DNA of 64,000 bases from Stanieria sp964562685 (GTDB lineage: Bacteria; Cyanobacteriota; Cyanobacteriia; Cyanobacteriales; Xenococcaceae), in the NCBI GenBank assembly GCA_964562685.1, contig CAZLUP010000001.1, positions 124,001 to 188,000 on the forward strand, given 5' to 3'. The position numbers and the translations under genes were made by a program. Shown here one piece after another: positions 7,716-15,936 of the stretch. Position 1 is the first letter of the stretch; each line of letters starts with the position of its first letter. The notes under the pieces were generated by a model, which had not been told where the DNA came from, did no database searches, and was given only the letters and a program-made list of their open reading frames with translations.

Positions 7716-8664
7716 AATTTCAGTAACATCTGAGATTGCCATAGGTGCGAAGAACTTACAAAAAACTTTTGGGGAGTTTCAAGCAGTAAAAGGAATCGAT
7801 CTTGAAGTCAAATATGGGGAAATTTACGGTTTATTAGGGGCAAATGGGGCAGGGAAAACAACTACTATTAAAATGCTCTGTGGTTTGCTGCCAGCCAGCG
7901 CAGGAGAGATGATTTTAGCAGGACAAACTAAAGATTTGCATAGTTCCCAAGTTCGTTCTTGTCTGGGTTACATGAGTCAGAAATTTACTTTATATGATGA
8001 CCTGACAATCAAACAAAATTTAGAATTTTACTGTGGAGTGTATGACGTTCCTAGTAAGTTGCGTCGGGAAAAAATTGATTGGGTTTTAGCTACCTGCGGT
8101 TTAATAGGTAAAGAAAATACAGTTACAGGCAGTCTCCCTGGTGGCTGGAAACAGCGAGTTGCCTTTGGTGCATCGGTAATGCACGAACCAGAAATTTTAT
8201 TTTTAGATGAACCTACTTCTGGTGTCGATCCCCTAGCGCGACGGCAATTTTGGCGATTAATTCGGGATTTTGCCCAGCAGAGAACGGCAATTTTGGTTAC
8301 TACTCACTATTTAGAAGAAGCCGAAAACTGTAATCGCATGGGGTTTATGGTTGCAGGAGAAATTGTTACTCAAGGTTCTCCTAGTCAAATTAAAGCTCAA
8401 CAACGAGGTAAATTAATTGAAATAATCGTATCAGATACCCAAACAGCTTCTAACTTATTCAAAACTCAATTAGAATCTTGGCGAGTTTCCATTTTTGGCG
8501 ATCGCCTTCATTTAGTCTTAGATAATCCAGAAAAAGAGTTATCTCAAGTAAAACAAAGTTTAGCAGAGAATCAAATCAAGATTCACTCGCAACGAGCTAT
8601 TCCTTTTGCTTTAGAAGATGCTTTTATCGGTATTGTACAGAGAACAGAAAATAATCACTACTAA
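7669..8664 (+). CDS. ABC exporter ATPase, second (YbhF C-half-like)
   Basis: Second nucleotide-binding protein: Walker A GANGAGKTTT, Walker B ILFLDEPTSGVDP and an H-loop TTHYLEEAE are intact. The signature is LPGGW rather than LSGG, so the site formed with the first ATPase may be asymmetric. The start is uncertain. The frame is open from an ATG at 7603, overlapping the first ATPase by 113 bases, but the domain itself begins near 7735. GTG at 7669 is my choice because it gives a shorter overlap. Translational coupling to the first ATPase is likely. Confidence 0.82.
   Translation: MGDNGTRRQGEGEINKISVTSEIAIGAKNLQKTFGEFQAVKGIDLEVKYGEIYGLLGANGAGKTTTIKMLCGLLPASAGEMILAGQTKDLHSSQVRSCLGYMSQKFTLYDDLTIKQNLEFYCGVYDVPSKLRREKIDWVLATCGLIGKENTVTGSLPGGWKQRVAFGASVMHEPEILFLDEPTSGVDPLARRQFWRLIRDFAQQRTAILVTTHYLEEAENCNRMGFMVAGEIVTQGSPSQIKAQQRGKLIEIIVSDTQTASNLFKTQLESWRVSIFGDRLHLVLDNPEKELSQVKQSLAENQIKIHSQRAIPFALEDAFIGIVQRTENNHY
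7671..7711. repeat. Purine-rich repeat at the ATPase1/ATPase2 junction
   Basis: Degenerate copies of GGGACAAGGAGA run through the 3' end of the first ATPase gene and the 5' end of the second. This kind of G/A heptamer-like repeat is normally intergenic in cyanobacteria. Here it is translated in two frames at the join of two domains that are fused in YbhF. Confidence 0.6.
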
Positions 8665-8667
8665 TTT

Positions 8668-8690
8668 CAGTTACCAGTTACCAGTTACCA
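8668..8690. repeat. Heptamer tandem repeat (CAGTTAC)n
   Basis: Three copies of CAGTTAC and a partial fourth lie four bases after the stop of the second ATPase gene. This is a typical cyanobacterial short tandem repeat with no visible coding role. Confidence 0.75.
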
Positions 8691-8789
8691 AGTTCTTTGA
8701 ATTTTGAGTTTTATATGAAATAAAATAGCAAAAATTTAAGTGTTTCATATTAGCTTAATTAGTAAGAACATAGCCGTTCACAAATTAAA

Positions 8790-8823
8790 AAGCTAATAGC
8801 TAAGAGCTAACAGCTATTAGCTT
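8790..8823. terminator. Bidirectional terminator between ATPase2 and glgA
   Basis: A perfect 12-bp inverted repeat, AAGCTAATAGCT (8790-8801) and AGCTATTAGCTT (8812-8823), has a 10-base loop. T-rich sequence follows on the plus strand (8825-8837) and also on the minus strand. It sits between two convergent genes. Confidence 0.75.
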
Positions 8824-8868
8824 ATTTGTTTTTAGTTTGTTCTACCGATCTAAAAACTGCTTTATGAT

Positions 8869-10296
8869 TTAAATAGAAGTTAAAGTAGCTAATTTTTTAC
8901 TTTCTTCTTCGGATAATTCGGGTGAGTATCCCGTAATTTCTTTATAGATTTTGATGTATTCAAGAGCAGATTTGACCCAACTGAAATTTTGACTCATCGC
9001 TCGTTTTTGCAATTCTTGCCATTTATCTTCATAACGAAAACCTTCGCCAGCCCTTACCATACAGGTATAAAGATCTAAAGGTTCGTAACGGTCAAAACAA
9101 TAACCAGTGCCAGCATGATTATTGGGATCGTGATGAGAAACCGTATCCACTAAACCACCAGTACGTCTTACAATTGGAATACAACCATAACGCATAGCTA
9201 GCATTTGACTAATTCCACAGGGTTCAAATTTAGAAGGCATTAAAAAGACATCGCAACCACTATAAATCCTGCGTGCTAAAGCATCATTATAAAGTAGCTG
9301 GACAGAGAGACGACCAGAATAACGAGAAGCTAATTGCCAAAGCTGCGTTTCATAAAAGCGATCACCTGTACCTAAAACTACTAATTGAGCATCATTGTAA
9401 GCAATAAAGCGATCGAGGATTTGTAGTAGTAAATCGATTCCTTTTTGTTCTACCAGACGGGAAACAATACCCATTAAAAGTGTTCTACGATTAACTTCTA
9501 AGCCTAATTCTTCCTGTAAAGCAATCTTGTTAGTAATTCGTTTTTCAATGGTGTCGATAGAAAAATTTTGATGAATATATTTATCTGTAGCAGGATTATA
9601 ACTGTCTGTATCAATTCCGTTGACAATACCTTTTAAATTACCACTAATAAAAGAAAGCAAACCCTCGATTTTTTCTCCATATTCAGGCGTTTGAATTTGT
9701 TGAGCATAAGTAGGAGAAACGGTGGTAACCTTGTTAGCATATTGTACTGCTGCTGCCATGACATTATGTCCCTGCATATACCAAGGACACCAAGTCACCT
9801 TTTCCAAAAAACCGCGCCAAGGACCTTGATAAGCTAAGTTGTGAATGGTGAACACAGTGCTAATATCGGGAGATTGATGCATCCAGACAGGAATCATGCC
9901 TGTATGCCAATCGTGACAATGAACTACTTGCGGTTTCCAATAATTCCAGGCAAATTCGGCTGCACCGTTAGAAAAGAAAGTAAATCGCCAAAATTCATCT
10001 TCTCCGCCATAAATATGACGAGGATCGAAAGCAGGATGACCAAACAAATATAAAGGAACATCTGTGCCAGGTAAAACTGTTTCATAGACAGCGAAAGTCT
10101 GAAACATGGCAAATCCCCACCAAACAGGCTCTTTGGGAATCTCAATTTTGTCTGCCAAGAAGCCATAATAAGGCAAAAAGATCCGAACATCGTGTCCTAA
10201 TTGTCTTAATACCTTTGGTAAAGAACCAACTACATCCCCCATGCCACCTACTTTAGCAATAGGTGCTGCTTCTGCTGCTACAAATAAAATTCGCAT
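8869..10296 (-). CDS. glgA: Glycogen synthase (GT5)
   Basis: 475 aa, ADP-glucose:1,4-alpha-glucan transferase that lengthens glycogen chains in the cytosol. The ADP-glucose site KVGGMGDVVGSLP is near residues 16-28 (KxGGL/M motif). Other GT5 marks are HCHDWHTGMIPVW, TIHNLAYQG, GIVNGIDTDSYNP and the GT-B acid region PSKFEPCGISQMLAMRYG. Length and start are normal. It looks monocistronic: it is convergent with the exporter locus and followed by the bidirectional terminator. Confidence 0.95.
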   Translation of the reverse strand: MRILFVAAEAAPIAKVGGMGDVVGSLPKVLRQLGHDVRIFLPYYGFLADKIEIPKEPVWWGFAMFQTFAVYETVLPGTDVPLYLFGHPAFDPRHIYGGEDEFWRFTFFSNGAAEFAWNYWKPQVVHCHDWHTGMIPVWMHQSPDISTVFTIHNLAYQGPWRGFLEKVTWCPWYMQGHNVMAAAVQYANKVTTVSPTYAQQIQTPEYGEKIEGLLSFISGNLKGIVNGIDTDSYNPATDKYIHQNFSIDTIEKRITNKIALQEELGLEVNRRTLLMGIVSRLVEQKGIDLLLQILDRFIAYNDAQLVVLGTGDRFYETQLWQLASRYSGRLSVQLLYNDALARRIYSGCDVFLMPSKFEPCGISQMLAMRYGCIPIVRRTGGLVDTVSHHDPNNHAGTGYCFDRYEPLDLYTCMVRAGEGFRYEDKWQELQKRAMSQNFSWVKSALEYIKIYKEITGYSPELSEEESKKLATLTSI

Positions 10297-10425
10297 TTCT
10301 CTTTTTTTGGCTTCCTCTTTAGTTTGGCACTGAGAGTGATTATATTAGGTATTGCAGACAATCTGAATCTAACTTCTAGCTGTTTTAATTTTGTGTTACT
10401 CCAATCGCTTAAATAAAACTGCTAA

Positions 10426-11736
10426 TTAAGAAGTCGCAGGTACTCCGCCGTTGAACGGGTGGGAATCACTTCGGGCTTGCGACTCGGAGTTGAACTCCGA
10501 GTCGTTCCCGAACGGAGACGGCAGGGACTGGCGTTCCTCAGTTAATTCTCCAGAATTATAGGTAATTCCAGCTTGTTTAAAACGACGTAAAGCTTCACTC
10601 AAGCGATCGCAATCTGCAATCAAACTAATCCTGACATAACCTTCTCCTGCACTACCAAAAGCATTACCAGGAGTTAAAACTACGCCTGTACTTTGTAAGA
10701 CATTTAAAGCAAAATCTGTAGAATTCATGCCTACTGGAGTAGGAATCCATAAATACATGGTTGCTTTGGAGGGTGGAATCTCCCAACCTAATTCGCCTAA
10801 ACCTTTAATTAAAAAGTCTCTGCGCTGACGATAACGGTCTTGTACTTCGGTAATATATTTATCTGGTAGTTGCAGTGCGGTTTCGGCTGCCTTTTGAATC
10901 GCTGCAAAAATGCCATAATCCAAATTAGTTTTCAGCGTCCGTAAACCCTGAATAATATCCGAATTGCCTACTACAAATCCCACTCGCCAACCAGCCATAT
11001 TATAGGTTTTAGAAAGAGTATGAAACTCTACCCCAATTTCTTTTGCCCCTGGAATTTCTAATAAACTGGTAGGCTGATAACCATCAAAAGCCAGTTCAGC
11101 ATAACATAAATCGTGAACAAGCATGATTTCGTAACGGTGAGCAAAAGCAACTACTTCTTCAAAAAATTCCCTCGGAGCAGTCGCCGTAGTAGGATTATTA
11201 GGGTAATTAAAATATAAAATTTTGGCTTTCTGTGCCACCTCTTCAGGAATTGCGGCTAAATCGATCAACCAATTTTGTTCGGCATTTAGCATCAGAGGAT
11301 AAATTTCTCCTCCTGCAATTAATGGCCCACGAAAATGAGGTGGATAAGAAGGACTCGGTACAAGAACCAAATCCCCAGGATTAATATAGGCTAAGGCAAG
11401 ATGAGTTAAGCCTTCTTTAGAACCAATTAAGGGCAAAGCCTCACTGTCAGGATCGAGGTCAACATCATAACAGCGTTTATACCAACTAGTAATCGCACTA
11501 CGAAAACTACCAGTACCTTCAAAAGGTGGATAACCATGATTTTGAGGCTGAGATAAAGCTGCTATGGCTGCATCAATTACTGGTTGGGGTGCAGCACCAT
11601 CAGGATTACCCATTCCTAAGTCTATCAAGTCAATACCTTGTTCTCTGGCACGGGCTTTTAGTTCATCTAAACGAGCAAAGACGTAAGGAGGTAAGGCATT
11701 AAGGCGTTGGGCGCGGGTAATTTTGTTAACACTCAT
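10426..11736 (-). CDS. AlaC-like class I aminotransferase with repeat-encoded tail
   Basis: About 436 aa PLP enzyme. The opening RLNALPPYVFARLDELKARAREQGIDLIDLGMGNPDG follows AlaC and related alanine/aspartate aminotransferases. The PLP-lysine region is FHTLSKTYNMAGWRVGF, with NYPNNPT and the late Arg of VRISLIADCDR. ATG at 11736 fits the family better than a TTG 15 bases upstream. The last about 35 residues (from LPSPFGNDSEFN) are encoded by a dispersed palindromic repeat also found at 15131-15242, so the tail is not part of the ancestral enzyme. Probably makes alanine from pyruvate and glutamate; substrate inferred. Confidence 0.9.
   Translation of the reverse strand: MSVNKITRAQRLNALPPYVFARLDELKARAREQGIDLIDLGMGNPDGAAPQPVIDAAIAALSQPQNHGYPPFEGTGSFRSAITSWYKRCYDVDLDPDSEALPLIGSKEGLTHLALAYINPGDLVLVPSPSYPPHFRGPLIAGGEIYPLMLNAEQNWLIDLAAIPEEVAQKAKILYFNYPNNPTTATAPREFFEEVVAFAHRYEIMLVHDLCYAELAFDGYQPTSLLEIPGAKEIGVEFHTLSKTYNMAGWRVGFVVGNSDIIQGLRTLKTNLDYGIFAAIQKAAETALQLPDKYITEVQDRYRQRRDFLIKGLGELGWEIPPSKATMYLWIPTPVGMNSTDFALNVLQSTGVVLTPGNAFGSAGEGYVRISLIADCDRLSEALRRFKQAGITYNSGELTEERQSLPSPFGNDSEFNSESQARSDSHPFNGGVPATS
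10431..10542. repeat. 112-bp structured repeat, copy A (inside coding sequence)
   Basis: Matches 15131-15242 base for base at about 92% identity (offset exactly 4700). It contains a perfect hairpin GACTCGGAGT-TGA-ACTCCGAGTC (10481-10503) plus an outer CCGCC/GGGTGG hairpin and a terminal ACTGG/CAGT hairpin. This copy forms the 3' end of the aminotransferase gene. Confidence 0.85.
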
Positions 11737-11948
11737 TGAGATCGCAAGCAATTCATGTAGCCTCTTATTTTCGCATTTAGAGGTGAAATAATGCCAGCAT
11801 TTTTTGTTAGTAACTCAAAATCTTAAATCTTTCCAAGTTTGTGGCGATCTGGCTGTTTTGATTGTAACTTGGCTATTAAAGTTTGGTCAGCTACCTTGGC
11901 TGCATCTCAATTAATTGATTGTTCAATCAAAATTATCATTAAGAAATC

Positions 11949-12761
11949 ATGGATCCACAAGGAGTTGTTACTAATTTAATTAATGTCATCACTGAGTTTG
12001 GCTTAAAATTTCTCGGTGCTTTGATATTTTGGATTGTCGGGAAATGGCTGATTAATTTAGCTGTCAAGTTAGTTAGTAAGGGTTTAAAAGGTCAAAACCT
12101 TGATGCAACTATTCGCCAATATATTACTTCTATTATCAGCATTACACTTCAAGTTGTCTTAGTAGTTGCGATTTTAGGCTTTTTTGGCATTGAAACTACC
12201 TCTTTTGCTGCTTTACTCGCTGCTGCTGGGATCGCAATTGGGGCTGCTTGGAGTGGTTTGTTAGCCAACTTTGCTGCTGGAGTCTTTCTAGTACTTTTCC
12301 GTCCCTTTAAAGTGGGTGATTTTATTACTGCTGGTGGTGTTACAGGTACAGTAGAAGAAATTGGTATCTTTGCTACTACTGTCAATACACCTGATAATGT
12401 ACGCACGATTATTGGCAACAATGCGATTTTTTCTGGCAATATTCAAAACTTTTCTGCCAATCCTTATCGTCGCGTTGATTTAGTTGCCCAACTCAGTCAC
12501 AGTGTCGACCACAATCAAGCGATCGCACTTTTGAAAGACAAAATTAGTCAGATTCCTAATGTACTTTCTAGTCCTAAACCAGACATAGAAATTTTAGAAT
12601 TTAATTTATCTGGACCCGTATTAGCTGTTAGACCTTATTGTAATAATGATCATTACTGGCAAGTATATTTTGATAGTAATCGGGTTATTCGTGAAACTTT
12701 TGGTCAAGCTGGCTATCCGATTCCCGAACAACATTACACTATTCGTCAACAAGGGAACTAA
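11949..12761 (+). CDS. Small-conductance mechanosensitive channel (MscS family)
   Basis: 270 aa, close to E. coli MscS length. Three membrane helices are visible (about 15-38, 58-80, 85-118). The pore helix region AALLAAAGIAIGAAWSGLLANFAAGVFLVLFRPFKVGDF is rich in small residues as in MscS. The cytosolic beta domain follows (VTGTVEEIGIFATTVNTPDN). It releases solutes on hypo-osmotic shock. A strong terminator follows the gene. Confidence 0.92.
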   Translation: MDPQGVVTNLINVITEFGLKFLGALIFWIVGKWLINLAVKLVSKGLKGQNLDATIRQYITSIISITLQVVLVVAILGFFGIETTSFAALLAAAGIAIGAAWSGLLANFAAGVFLVLFRPFKVGDFITAGGVTGTVEEIGIFATTVNTPDNVRTIIGNNAIFSGNIQNFSANPYRRVDLVAQLSHSVDHNQAIALLKDKISQIPNVLSSPKPDIEILEFNLSGPVLAVRPYCNNDHYWQVYFDSNRVIRETFGQAGYPIPEQHYTIRQQGN

Positions 12762-12818
12762 ACCCTGTCATTACTTATCGTCAGAATTAATTGAAACATT
12801 AAAATAAAAAAAATTTAG

Positions 12819-12862
12819 GGATGAAAAAAACAAACTAGTTAAATTTTTTCATCCTTTTTTTT
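12819..12862 (+). terminator. Strong terminator after mscS-type gene
   Basis: Perfect 11-bp inverted repeat GGATGAAAAAA (12819-12829) / TTTTTTCATCC (12844-12854), followed by eight T. Confidence 0.85.
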
Positions 12863-12919
12863 GCCCCAATTATCAGTTACAACTTAATTGAATTAGCCAA
12901 AAAATAAAAAATTTTGATA

Positions 12920-13408
12920 ATGAACCAAACTTGGTTAGGAATAGACCCTGGTTTAGCAATTGTAGGTTGGGCTGTATTAGAAGAAATTGGGATAGGAACT
13001 CCTCAATTACTAGATTATGGCACGATTGAAACCAATAAAAAACTGACCACCCCAGAACGATTATTAGAAATCGAACAAGATATGGTTGAGTTGATGAGAG
13101 AATTTCAACTACAACATATTGCGATCGAAATGCCTTTTTTTGGTCGAAGTATTAAAGCAGCAGGAGGAGTACTTCAGGCTTTTGGCATTATTAATTTAGT
13201 TTGCTATCGCGAAACCAAAATTTTACCAATTTATTTACACCAGTCTAGTTGGAAATGCCATCTCGGTAACGGCAAAGCAGATAAAAAGGAAGTAGCAGAA
13301 ATGGTACAAATTCTATTTGGTTTAGAAAATTTGCCGATTGATGATAGTGTTGATGCGATCGCGATTGGTTATGCTGGACTGTGTGGTTTAAGAAATAACA
13401 TTGCTTAA
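12920..13408 (+). CDS. ruvC: Holliday junction resolvase RuvC
   Basis: 162 aa endonuclease that cuts Holliday junctions with RuvAB. The four catalytic acids are in place: Asp in GIDPG near the start, Glu in HIAIEMPFF, and two Asp in DDSVDAIAIGYAG near the end. ATG at 12920 is preferred over a TTG six bases upstream. Its 3' end overlaps the end of the convergent ProA-like gene by 4 bases. Confidence 0.92.
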   Translation: MNQTWLGIDPGLAIVGWAVLEEIGIGTPQLLDYGTIETNKKLTTPERLLEIEQDMVELMREFQLQHIAIEMPFFGRSIKAAGGVLQAFGIINLVCYRETKILPIYLHQSSWKCHLGNGKADKKEVAEMVQILFGLENLPIDDSVDAIAIGYAGLCGLRNNIA

Positions 13409-14649
13409 CCTTGAACAACCTGTTTCAAAGTAGTAAAAGTTTCTAACCCAATCAAACCTTGTCGATATCCTTTTTGATTAGACATCCCAAAAAAAATATT
13501 CTCTCCCTGGTTGGGATTACGATAAAATTTAGGAGAAGCATTGACATAAACTAACGCACTATCTACTTCCTGGATAAATTGACGGCTTTCTTCGTAAGAT
13601 TCTGTCACTAAGCAGTCAGCATGACCGCTACTGTAACGATTAATCCAAGCGATCGCTTCAGTTAAATTATTAGCGTAGCGAAAAGTCACTGTTTTGGTTA
13701 AATAAGCTTGTCCCCATTCAGAATCACGCGCTGGTTTCAAATATTCAGGAAATTCTGTAATTAAATTTGTGTCTCCCCTCAATTGAAAACCTTGTTCTTG
13801 AAGACTACTAAACAAAGATAAAACAGAAGAAGATTTTTTCTGACTGTGAATAATTACTTTTTCGATCGCATTAACTGGATCTGGTTCGCTACTATGACTA
13901 TCGCTAATTAAATGACGGACTAATTCTAAATCGCCACTAATTGACCAGTATAAATAACAATTACCCATTGCTGTCTTTAAAACAGGCGCGGTTGCTTGTT
14001 CGCTCACTTGCTGAATTAAACTAGGGCGACCATAAGGGACGATTAAATTGAGATATTGGTCTTGAGTTACCAATTCTTGGATTGATACACCTTGATCGGA
14101 AGAAATAACTCCTAAGCACTCTGGAGGCAACTGGGCTGATTCTAGAGCATTTTGCAGAATTTTGGCAATCACTAGATTGGAATGACTAGCAGCACTACAC
14201 CCCCTCAAAATTAAACTATTTCCCGTTTTGATACACATTCCTGCTGCGATCGCTGCTAATTCGGGAAAAGCTTCATAAATTAAAGCAATTGTTCCTAAAG
14301 GCATCAATTGACAATAGGTTTGAGCAGGTTCTAATTGATAAGGCGCACTGATTAATCTTCTGGTAGGATCGGCAATTTTTGCCAACTGCTTTAACGTACT
14401 CACAGTTGTTTCTAATCTTTCTGGAGTCAGCTTCAGCCAGTCAATCATCAATTCTGGTACTGCCATTTCCCGACTCATTTCCAAATCCAAGGTGTTGGCT
14501 TCGAGAATTTCATCAAAATTTGTTTGTAATCCTTGAGCCATCGCCATGACACCCTGTCGACGAGCTAATCCATCTGCAACAGCTAATTGTCGAGCAGCTT
14601 GATGGACAAGTTTAACTGTTGTTGAAGTCAGGTTTGAGGAAATATCCAT
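13405..14649 (-). CDS. ProA-like protein lacking the catalytic cysteine
   Basis: 414 aa, full length of gamma-glutamyl phosphate reductase and the right fold: N-terminal QAARQLAVADGLARRQGV, the Rossmann region PLGTIALIYEAFPELAAIAAGMCIKTGNSLILRG, and LIVPYGRPSLIQQV. At the active site canonical ProA has a Cys-Asn-Ala-x-Glu motif; here it is PVNAIEKVIIH, with Val in place of the catalytic Cys. It is therefore unlikely to reduce glutamyl phosphate by the usual thioacyl route. A cyanobacterial paralogue with another role is likely; a true proA should exist elsewhere. Confidence 0.8.
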   Translation of the reverse strand: MDISSNLTSTTVKLVHQAARQLAVADGLARRQGVMAMAQGLQTNFDEILEANTLDLEMSREMAVPELMIDWLKLTPERLETTVSTLKQLAKIADPTRRLISAPYQLEPAQTYCQLMPLGTIALIYEAFPELAAIAAGMCIKTGNSLILRGCSAASHSNLVIAKILQNALESAQLPPECLGVISSDQGVSIQELVTQDQYLNLIVPYGRPSLIQQVSEQATAPVLKTAMGNCYLYWSISGDLELVRHLISDSHSSEPDPVNAIEKVIIHSQKKSSSVLSLFSSLQEQGFQLRGDTNLITEFPEYLKPARDSEWGQAYLTKTVTFRYANNLTEAIAWINRYSSGHADCLVTESYEESRQFIQEVDSALVYVNASPKFYRNPNQGENIFFGMSNQKGYRQGLIGLETFTTLKQVVQG

Positions 14650-14676
14650 GGCTTTATGGGTTTGATCTTGAAATAA

Positions 14677-15090
14677 TTAACGTCGATAAGCTAGCCACAG
14701 CATTAACGCACTAACAATGGTTAAAAGCGATAGCACTATTGCCCAAAAAATAATACTTTGAGTTGAGGATAATCGCAAAATTAACGGGAGTAAAACGATC
14801 ACCAAAATTGGCAAGCTCATTATGACTACTAACGCCGTCGAGAGCGAGCTTTGCGCCCAAGAAGAATAAACATTAGTCCAGCGATGGCCCGTCCATCGCC
14901 AAGCCCGTTTATGATAAATGGAGGACAATTGCTCAATCACCTGACCATTCTGTTTAACCACAAAAATTTGTTGGCAGCGATCGCACCCTAAAGCCTCGGT
15001 TAATGTGATCGGTTTTAAACGACCACGTCGCCGACAAGGACAAGGATAATCATTATTTAAATCAATTTTGTTAATTTTATAAGGTCGCAC
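14677..15090 (-). CDS. Zinc-ribbon-like membrane protein, unknown function
   Basis: 137 aa. Two cysteine pairs, CPC near residue 17 and CDRC near residue 36, could bind zinc. A W-rich middle follows (YHKRAWRWTGHRWTNVYSSW), then two C-terminal membrane helices (about 81-106 and 112-134). It lies 27 bases upstream of the ProA-like gene on the same strand, so the two are likely co-transcribed. I know no function for it. Confidence 0.65.
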   Translation of the reverse strand: MRPYKINKIDLNNDYPCPCRRRGRLKPITLTEALGCDRCQQIFVVKQNGQVIEQLSSIYHKRAWRWTGHRWTNVYSSWAQSSLSTALVVIMSLPILVIVLLPLILRLSSTQSIIFWAIVLSLLTIVSALMLWLAYRR

Positions 15091-15130
15091 TAACGTTAAT
15101 TAAAATAAGTTAATTTAAGTATTCTTTATT

Positions 15131-15242
15131 AAGTCGCAGGTACTCCGCCATTCAACGGGTGGGAATCACTTCGGGCTTGCGACTCGGAGTTCAACTCCGA
15201 GTCGTTCCCGAACGGAGACTGCACGGACTGGTGTTTACCAGT
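15131..15242. repeat. 112-bp structured repeat, copy B (intergenic)
   Basis: Second copy of the element at 10431-10542, in the same orientation, with about nine substitutions. In the central hairpin GACTCGGAGT-TCA-ACTCCGAGTC (15181-15203) the stem is unchanged and only the loop differs. The final hairpin here is ACTGG-tgttta-CCAGT. Confidence 0.85.
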
Positions 15243-15567
15243 CAGTCATCCGTACCCTGTGATTAAACGAAGAGTTAGAGTGTAGACACTGTCGAAATAA
15301 CCTCGGCAGACCTGCCACTACAATCAAAGTTATACTTCGATCCTCTAAAACAGAGTATCTTCAACTATCAATATAGTAATATTGCTATTCTGGATTTTTA
15401 CTCAGATCTTCAAATTTATTTTAAGAAACCTTAATTTGTAAGGAAATTAATCAATATTTATTTAAGTAAAATTGGTAACTAATAATCTTTAATAACTACA
15501 GAAGCTTACTATAATTTGTTAGACTAAGATGTACTATTTTAGTATTTTAGTACTATAAAGGTGATTT
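15243..15567. other. Gene-free stretch upstream of ssb
   Basis: About 325 bases with no convincing gene. The first 120 bases are richer in GC than their surroundings and may be more of the adjoining repeat. The last 150 are AT-rich and should hold the ssb promoter; GGTGA sits before the ssb ATG as a ribosome site. Confidence 0.4.
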
Positions 15568-15936
15568 ATGGGGCTTAATCTCGTTAATTTAGTTGGTCAT
15601 GCTGGAGCAGATCCGGAAATTCGTTATTTTCCTGAAGGAGGAGCTTTATGTAAATTACCTTTGGCGGTTAATCGTCGTAGTCGTAATAACGAAACTCCTG
15701 ACTGGTTTAACTTAGAAATTTGGGGTAAAACCGCAGAAATTGCCTATAATTACGTACGTAAAGGTAAATTAATTGGAATTCAAGGAACTTTAAAGATCGA
15801 TACTTGGAGCGATCGCAATACGGGAGCAACTCGTTCTCGACCAGTAATTCGAGTCACTAATTTAGAATTATTAGGCTCGAAACGAGATACAGATCCTAGT
15901 GCAGTTGGTTCTTATTCAGCCGATAGTGAAATCTAA
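15568..15936 (+). CDS. ssb: Single-stranded DNA-binding protein (SSB)
   Basis: 122 aa OB-fold protein. N-terminal LNLVNLVGHAGADPEIRYF, the central DWFNLEIWGKTAEIAYNYVRKGKLIGIQGTL and the R-rich strand are typical. The C-terminus is short and ends SADSEI, not the acidic DDDIPF tip that recruits partners, as in several short cyanobacterial SSBs. It protects single-stranded DNA in replication and repair. The following glycosyltransferase gene overlaps its end. Confidence 0.88.
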   Translation: MGLNLVNLVGHAGADPEIRYFPEGGALCKLPLAVNRRSRNNETPDWFNLEIWGKTAEIAYNYVRKGKLIGIQGTLKIDTWSDRNTGATRSRPVIRVTNLELLGSKRDTDPSAVGSYSADSEI

